Source: Bacillota bacterium
GTDB lineage: Bacteria > Bacillota > Clostridia > Christensenellales > SZUA-584
NCBI GenBank assembly: GCA_023436525.1
Contig: JAEZIW010000165.1
Span: 1 to 8,458, forward strand
Direction of reading: 5' to 3'
DNA: 8,458 nucleotides
Shown: positions 5,811 to 8,458 of the stretch, piece after piece
How positions within the stretch are numbered: position 1 is the stretch's first letter
How the letters are laid out: each line of letters starts with the position of its first letter
Position numbers and translations under genes: made by a program
Notes under the pieces: model-generated
What the model was told of the DNA's origin: nothing
Databases searched by the model: none
What the model saw: only the letters and a program-made list of their open reading frames with translations

Positions 5811-5886
5811 TACCTTTAGTTTGTATATTCTTTCATTACTCTATGGTTAAAAGAATGAATATCGCAAAGTTTATGCATAATTGATG

Positions 5887-5915
5887 TTGTGCTTAAAATG
5901 CAAATGATGTATAAT
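5887..5915 (+). promoter_or_regulatory. Promoter of ppdK
   Basis: TTGTGC at 5887-5892, a 17-base spacer and a perfect TATAAT at 5910-5915. The -35 matches only in TTG, but spacing is ideal. Transcription would start near 5922, leaving a leader of about 55 bases. Confidence 0.65.
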
Positions 5916-5936
5916 TTCTTGGCTGGAATTTTGACA

Positions 5937-5951
5937 CGGCTTGTAAAGCCG
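5937..5951 (+). other. Hairpin in the ppdK leader
   Basis: CGGCTT (5937-5942) and AAGCCG (5946-5951) form a perfect 6-pair stem with a 3-base loop. It is followed by an A-run, not a T-run, so it is not a terminator. It ends 12 bases before the AGGAG of the ribosome binding site (5964-5968). It may stabilise the 5' end of the mRNA or be a protein-binding dyad. Confidence 0.5.
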
Positions 5952-5976
5952 CAAAAAAGTTGAAGGAGAAGTGTAG

Positions 5977-8458
5977 ATGTCAAAAAAGTATGTGTATCTT
6001 TTTAGCGAAGGCAATGCCTCAATGAAAAATCTCTTGGGTGGAAAAGGCGCCAATCTGGCAGAGATGACGGGGCTGGGGTTGCCGGTTCCTCAGGGTTTCA
6101 CAGTCTCAACCGAAGCGTGCACCCGTTACTATGAAGACTGCAAGACCGTTGCGGATGACATTGTCAAACAGATATTTGACGGTGTTGTAAAGATGGAAGA
6201 GATCAACAATAAGAAATTCGGTGATCCCGAGAACCCGCTTCTGGTATCCGTTCGTTCGGGCGCAAGAGCATCTATGCCGGGCATGATGGACACGATTTTA
6301 AACCTTGGTCTTAATGACGTGGCTGTGGAAGGCCTTGCCAAGCTGACGCAGAATGAGCGTTTTGCGTATGACAGCTACAGACGTTTCATCCAGATGTTCT
6401 CTGACGTTGTGATGAACGTTGCCAAAGCAAAATTTGAAGATATTCTCGACGAAGTCAAGGAAGAAAACGGCGCAAAGCAAGATACCGACTTGACGGCAGA
6501 GAACTTAAAAACCGTTGTGCAAAGATATAAAGCCCTGTATCTCAAAGAGATGGGCAGCGAGTTCCCGCAGGATCCCAAGGTTCAGCTGATGGAAGCCATC
6601 AAAGCGGTTTTCCGTTCGTGGGACAACCCGCGTGCCATCGTATACCGCCGCATGAACGACATCCCGGGCGACTGGGGCACAGCCGTTAACGTGCAGGCGA
6701 TGGTATTCGGCAACATGGGCAACGATTCGGGCACAGGCGTGGCCTTCACCCGCAATCCCTCAACCGGCGAGAAGAAGCTGTACGGCGAATTCCTGATGAA
6801 CGCGCAGGGCGAAGACGTTGTGGCCGGTATCCGCACTCCGAAGGCAATTTCCGAGCTTAACGACACGATGCCCGATGTGTATGCGCAGTTCACCAAAATC
6901 GCGCAGACGCTGGAAGACCACTACAGAGACATGCAGGACATGGAGTTTACCATTGAAAAGGGCAAGCTTTTCATGCTGCAGACCAGAAACGGCAAGCGTA
7001 CCGCCGCTGCGGCGCTGAAAATTGCTGTGGACCTTGTGGCGGAAGGCAAGCTTTCAAAGCAGGAAGCGCTGCTGAAAGTTGAACCCAAGCAGCTCGACGC
7101 TCTGCTCCATCCCACATTCGACCCCAAAGCCATTAAAAACGCCAAAGCGATCGCCAAGGGCCTTGCGGCATCTCCGGGCGCTGCCTGCGGAAAGATTTAC
7201 TTTACCGCTGAAGAAGCCAAGGAAGCTGCGGAAGCGGGCAACGACGTTGTGCTTGTTCGCCTTGAGACATCGCCGGAGGATATCGAAGGTATGTACGCAG
7301 CCAAGGGCATACTGACGGCCAGAGGCGGCATGACGTCTCACGCGGCTGTGGTTGCCAGAGGCATGGGCACCTGCTGCGTATCGGGCTGCGGCGACATTAT
7401 GATTTCCGAAAGCGCGAAGACGATGACAGTGGCCGGCGTTGTGTATAAAGAAGGCGATTATATTTCGCTCGACGGTTCCACGGGTATGGTTTACGGCGAG
7501 CAGGTTGCAACGCTCGAAGCCGAGCTGACCGGCGACTTTGGAACCATTATGGAATGGGCTGACGAAGTGAGAACGCTCAAAGTTAGAACCAATGCGGATA
7601 CGCCTAACGACGCGATTCAGGCCATCCGTTTCGGCGCAGAAGGCATTGGCCTTTGCCGCACCGAGCACATGTTCTTTGACGAAGCCAGACTTCCCGCTGT
7701 GCGTGAAATGATCGTTTCAAAAACAGTGGATCAGCGTGTGCGTGCGCTTAATAAGCTGCTGCCCATGCAGAAGAAGGATTTCAAGGGCATTTATGAGGCA
7801 ATGGGCGAGCTGCCTGTTACCATCCGCCTGCTGGATCCGCCGCTGCACGAGTTCCTGCCCACAGATGATGGCGACGTCAAAAAACTCGCCAAGGAAATGA
7901 TTATTCCGGTGGAAGAGCTGCTGCTGACAATATCGAACCTGCATGAGTTCAACCCGATGCTCGGACACAGAGGCTGCCGTTTGGCCGTCACATATCCGGA
8001 AATCGCCGAAATGCAGGCGCGTGCCATCATGGAAGCCGCTATCGAAGTGGCTCAGGAAACAGGCAAGAAAATCAAGCCCGAGATCATGATTCCGCTGGTC
8101 GGCGAAATCAAAGAGCTCAAATATGTGAAGGACGTTGTCGTCAAGACATGCGAAGAGGTTATCTGCGAAAAAGGCGTGAAGATCGACTACATGGTCGGCA
8201 CGATGATCGAAGTACCGCGCGCGGCGCTGACAGCCGACGAAATCGCTGAGGAAGCGGAATTTTTCTCGTTCGGCACCAACGACTTAACACAGATGACATT
8301 CGGCTTCTCGCGTGACGACGCGGGCAAGTTCCTCGACGATTACTACAGCAAGAAGATATACGAATCCGATCCGTTCGCGAAGGTTGATCAAAAGGGCGTC
8401 GGCAAGCTGATGAAGATGGCAGCTGAGCTCGGCAGAAAAACCCGCCCGAACATCAAGC
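5977..8458 (+). CDS. ppdK: Pyruvate, phosphate dikinase, 3' end missing
   Basis: Interconverts pyruvate, ATP and phosphate with phosphoenolpyruvate, AMP and pyrophosphate in the cytoplasm; in anaerobic Clostridia it serves glycolysis or gluconeogenesis. The frame is open for 827 codons to the right edge; the family is about 875 residues, so some 48 are missing. The ATG is set by AGGAG 8 bases upstream. The N-terminal ATP-grasp domain begins with the nucleotide-binding GGKGANLAEM and has the SVRSGAR and DNPRAIVYRR segments. The swivelling phosphohistidine domain has His455 in GGMTSHAAVVARG, with Thr453 where regulatory kinases act in other species. The C-terminal TIM barrel has the pyruvate-site residues Arg561 (GLCRTEH), Arg617 (IRLLDPP), Glu745 (IEVPRAA) and Asn768 (FGTNDLTQ). 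All carry the numbering I recall for the Clostridium symbiosum enzyme. Its general-acid Cys831 would be at 8467-8469, just outside the window. The gene is divergent from the hydrolase gene and is probably expressed alone from its own promoter. Confidence 0.98.
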   Translation, partial: MSKKYVYLFSEGNASMKNLLGGKGANLAEMTGLGLPVPQGFTVSTEACTRYYEDCKTVADDIVKQIFDGVVKMEEINNKKFGDPENPLLVSVRSGARASMPGMMDTILNLGLNDVAVEGLAKLTQNERFAYDSYRRFIQMFSDVVMNVAKAKFEDILDEVKEENGAKQDTDLTAENLKTVVQRYKALYLKEMGSEFPQDPKVQLMEAIKAVFRSWDNPRAIVYRRMNDIPGDWGTAVNVQAMVFGNMGNDSGTGVAFTRNPSTGEKKLYGEFLMNAQGEDVVAGIRTPKAISELNDTMPDVYAQFTKIAQTLEDHYRDMQDMEFTIEKGKLFMLQTRNGKRTAAAALKIAVDLVAEGKLSKQEALLKVEPKQLDALLHPTFDPKAIKNAKAIAKGLAASPGAACGKIYFTAEEAKEAAEAGNDVVLVRLETSPEDIEGMYAAKGILTARGGMTSHAAVVARGMGTCCVSGCGDIMISESAKTMTVAGVVYKEGDYISLDGSTGMVYGEQVATLEAELTGDFGTIMEWADEVRTLKVRTNADTPNDAIQAIRFGAEGIGLCRTEHMFFDEARLPAVREMIVSKTVDQRVRALNKLLPMQKKDFKGIYEAMGELPVTIRLLDPPLHEFLPTDDGDVKKLAKEMIIPVEELLLTISNLHEFNPMLGHRGCRLAVTYPEIAEMQARAIMEAAIEVAQETGKKIKPEIMIPLVGEIKELKYVKDVVVKTCEEVICEKGVKIDYMVGTMIEVPRAALTADEIAEEAEFFSFGTNDLTQMTFGFSRDDAGKFLDDYYSKKIYESDPFAKVDQKGVGKLMKMAAELGRKTRPNIK

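Noticed and set aside
5931..5936. TTGACA in the ppdK leader as a second promoter
   Set aside because: The bases 17 positions downstream are an A-run without a -10 match, so it is not a usable -35 box.
5871..6053. 60-codon - strand frame overlapping the ppdK start and promoter
   Set aside because: It covers the ppdK ribosome binding site and first codons, has no Shine-Dalgarno of its own and would lack a terminator.
7054..7668. 204-codon open frame on the complement of ppdK
   Set aside because: Antisense to a highly conserved enzyme, no start signals, no motif; a shadow frame.

Overview
The window looks like chromosomal DNA from an anaerobic Firmicute of the class Clostridia. Base composition is roughly balanced by eye. 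The pyruvate phosphate dikinase aligns, from memory and without net length change from residue 455 to 768, with the Clostridium symbiosum enzyme. Shine-Dalgarno sites are strong, and intrinsic terminators and sigma-A-like promoters are of Gram-positive type. No mobile element, CRISPR array, rRNA or tRNA was seen.

Left part (1-3600): an envelope-stress-like module on the + strand. It holds an OmpR-family response regulator (5' end cut off), a membrane sensor histidine kinase overlapping it by one base, and, after a 91-base gap, a membrane-anchored HtrA/DegP-type serine protease. The gap has a perfect -10 box, a poorly spaced -35, three TTGTT words exactly 11 bases apart (the usual operator geometry of OmpR/PhoB-family regulators) and an 8-base inverted repeat. 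The simplest reading, an inference, is that the regulator controls the protease gene, as CssRS controls htrA in Bacillus. A bidirectional terminator closes the module.

Middle (3545-4832): the 433 bases between htrA and the next large gene are not empty. They hold a probable 41-codon gene on the - strand (3652-3777) with a strong ribosome binding site, a perfect -10 box and a small CxxC protein, using the htrA terminator from the other side. They also hold a weak hairpin with a T-run and an extended -10 box ahead of an AroE-like gene. This AroE homologue keeps the family fold signatures, but both catalytic residues are changed (Lys to Arg, Asp to Glu).

Right part (4833-8458): a - strand gene for a membrane-tethered ComEC-type metallo-beta-lactamase-fold protein converges on the aroE-like gene with only 18 bases between stop codons. 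It is divergent from ppdK, which runs off the right edge about 48 codons before its expected end, just short of the catalytic cysteine. The divergent intergenic region contains a good promoter for each gene, a 12-base palindrome at the predicted start of the - strand transcript, and a small hairpin in the ppdK leader.

The most interesting points are the operator-like array at the htrA promoter, the altered catalytic pair of the AroE homologue, and the small CxxC gene. None amounts to a clear new multi-gene system; the rest of the window is ordinary housekeeping and stress-response sequence.
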